Assembly: GCA_003501565.1 (NCBI GenBank)
Contig: DNPC01000813.1
Coordinates: 1-32,860 of the forward strand
From: Planctomycetaceae bacterium
GTDB taxonomy: Bacteria > Planctomycetota > Planctomycetia > Pirellulales > Pirellulaceae
Direction: 5' to 3'
DNA: 32,860 nt
Under the pieces are notes generated by a model. It was not told where the DNA came from, did not search any database, and was given only the letters and a program-made list of their open reading frames with translations. Shown piece after piece: positions 32,175-32,860 of this stretch. Every line of letters begins with the position of its first letter. Position 1 is the first letter of the stretch. The position numbers and the translations under genes are program-made.

Positions 32175-32860
32175 TTATTCGTTAACAAATGATTCGTAAT
32201 CGTTTGAGTTTTTGCCCAAGTTTCTCATGCGTTCCTCGGTCCGCTTGGCCACTCGCATTGTTTCGTCCAGTTCGTCGCGGAGTTCCGCCAAGTCGAATTG
32301 TTTGTCAGCTCGCACCAGCGAGCGAAAGTGGTCCACGGTTTCGCCAATTCGAACGATCGTGGCTTCTATTTCTTTCAAAAAATGCTCGCGTTGCTCGAGC
32401 AAGCTGTCTTGGGTGGAGCCGCTCAGCTTTTGAGCACGCTCCCATAAGTTATACGACTGTGCAAGTTGTTCGACAGCCGCATGAAATATTTGGCCCACCT
32501 TTTCGCGAACTTGGGCGCTGCGAAACTGCGAGCCGTATTTAGCCGCCTCGGTCTCAAAGTCGTCGCGCAACGATCTTAGCAGAGTCAAATAATCTTGTGT
32601 CCGGTGGTCCCGGTCAGTCCGCAGCTTGGCGGCCAGATCGTCCAGCTGCCGGTTTTCCTCGCGAACCCGCTTGTCCAGCTGGGCCTGCATGGCAGCTTCA
32701 GTAATATCCTCAACTTTGAATATCATGCGAGTCAGCATCCAGCCCACACCGCCCAAAACTCCCGCAACGGCCGCTCCGGTCAGATAAGTACTCCCACCGG
32801 TTGCCCATGAAAGCAAGCCCGCACTAATTCCTCCCACGATTGGCAGCACCACACTCGGGG
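32175..32860 (-). CDS. Membrane-anchored coiled-coil protein (N-terminus outside window)
   Basis: At least 228 residues. The visible N-terminal part is two glycine-rich hydrophobic segments (VLPIVGGISAGLLSW and YLTGAAVAGVLGGVGWMLT), followed by a long helical, charged cytoplasmic region (KVEDITEAAMQAQLDKRVREENRQLDDLAAKLRTDR onward) predicted as coiled coil to the end. The frame stays open to the window edge and the apparent GTG near 32852 is not convincing as a start, so the gene continues upstream. I do not recognise the family. Because it ends 18 bases before the PspA-like gene, and both are coiled-coil, the two products probably interact, the membrane protein perhaps recruiting the PspA-like one. 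Confidence 0.65.
   Translation of the reverse strand, partial: PSVVLPIVGGISAGLLSWATGGSTYLTGAAVAGVLGGVGWMLTRMIFKVEDITEAAMQAQLDKRVREENRQLDDLAAKLRTDRDHRTQDYLTLLRSLRDDFETEAAKYGSQFRSAQVREKVGQIFHAAVEQLAQSYNLWERAQKLSGSTQDSLLEQREHFLKEIEATIVRIGETVDHFRSLVRADKQFDLAELRDELDETMRVAKRTEERMRNLGKNSNDYESFVNE

Overview
The window reads as chromosomal DNA of a planctomycete, probably of the Rhodopirellula/Pirellula type. The basis is the mixture of gene families rather than any marker gene: two secreted or periplasmic sulfatases, a PQQ-type beta-propeller protein, a PhoD-like phosphatase, a glycine/serine-rich zinc-ribbon membrane protein, a leucine-rich-repeat lipoprotein, a divergent ClpS with a planctomycete-like core, moderate GC, loosely packed genes and frequent weak Shine-Dalgarno sites with GTG and TTG starts. 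No rRNA, tRNA, CRISPR array, prophage or intact insertion sequence was recognised.

Layout. 1-6197: end of a transaldolase gene (cut by the window edge, just before its Schiff-base lysine), a small exported protein, a zinc-ribbon membrane protein, a nitroreductase, a gamma-class carbonic-anhydrase-like protein, a small membrane protein, a creatininase-family hydrolase and an LRR lipoprotein. 6198-12212: a glucose-dehydrogenase-like MDR enzyme, then a compact group built of a zinc metallopeptidase translationally coupled to an ATP-grasp ligase, facing a YbdK-type carboxylate-amine ligase that lies downstream of an M20 amidohydrolase. Two ligases that make amide bonds and two hydrolases that break them, packed in 4.5 kb, look like a small-peptide or peptide-tag system of unknown product.

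12461-17734: a plus-strand run of sulfatase, PhoD-like phosphatase, cyclase-family (kynurenine-formamidase-like) protein and kynureninase; the phosphatase and cyclase overlap by four bases. 17774-22679: a minus-strand run of M20 dipeptidase, EamA permease, second sulfatase and an ArsC/LMW-phosphatase protein. 22856-27174: divergent ClpS, then on the minus strand seryl-tRNA synthetase, a PQQ beta-propeller protein and the DNA polymerase III delta subunit.

27541-32860: a minus-strand cluster, read from the right: a membrane-anchored coiled-coil protein (cut by the window end), a PspA/IM30-like coiled-coil protein, a substrate-binding lipoprotein, an ABC permease carrying an extra coiled coil after its first membrane segment, and the ABC ATPase. 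The coupling of PspA-like and coiled-coil proteins to a nitrate/urea/taurine-type importer, with a hairpin and a repeat-containing 465-bp gap inside the cluster, is the second candidate for an undescribed system. Starts, motifs and spacings were read from the sequence; family names come from recognised motifs without database searches.
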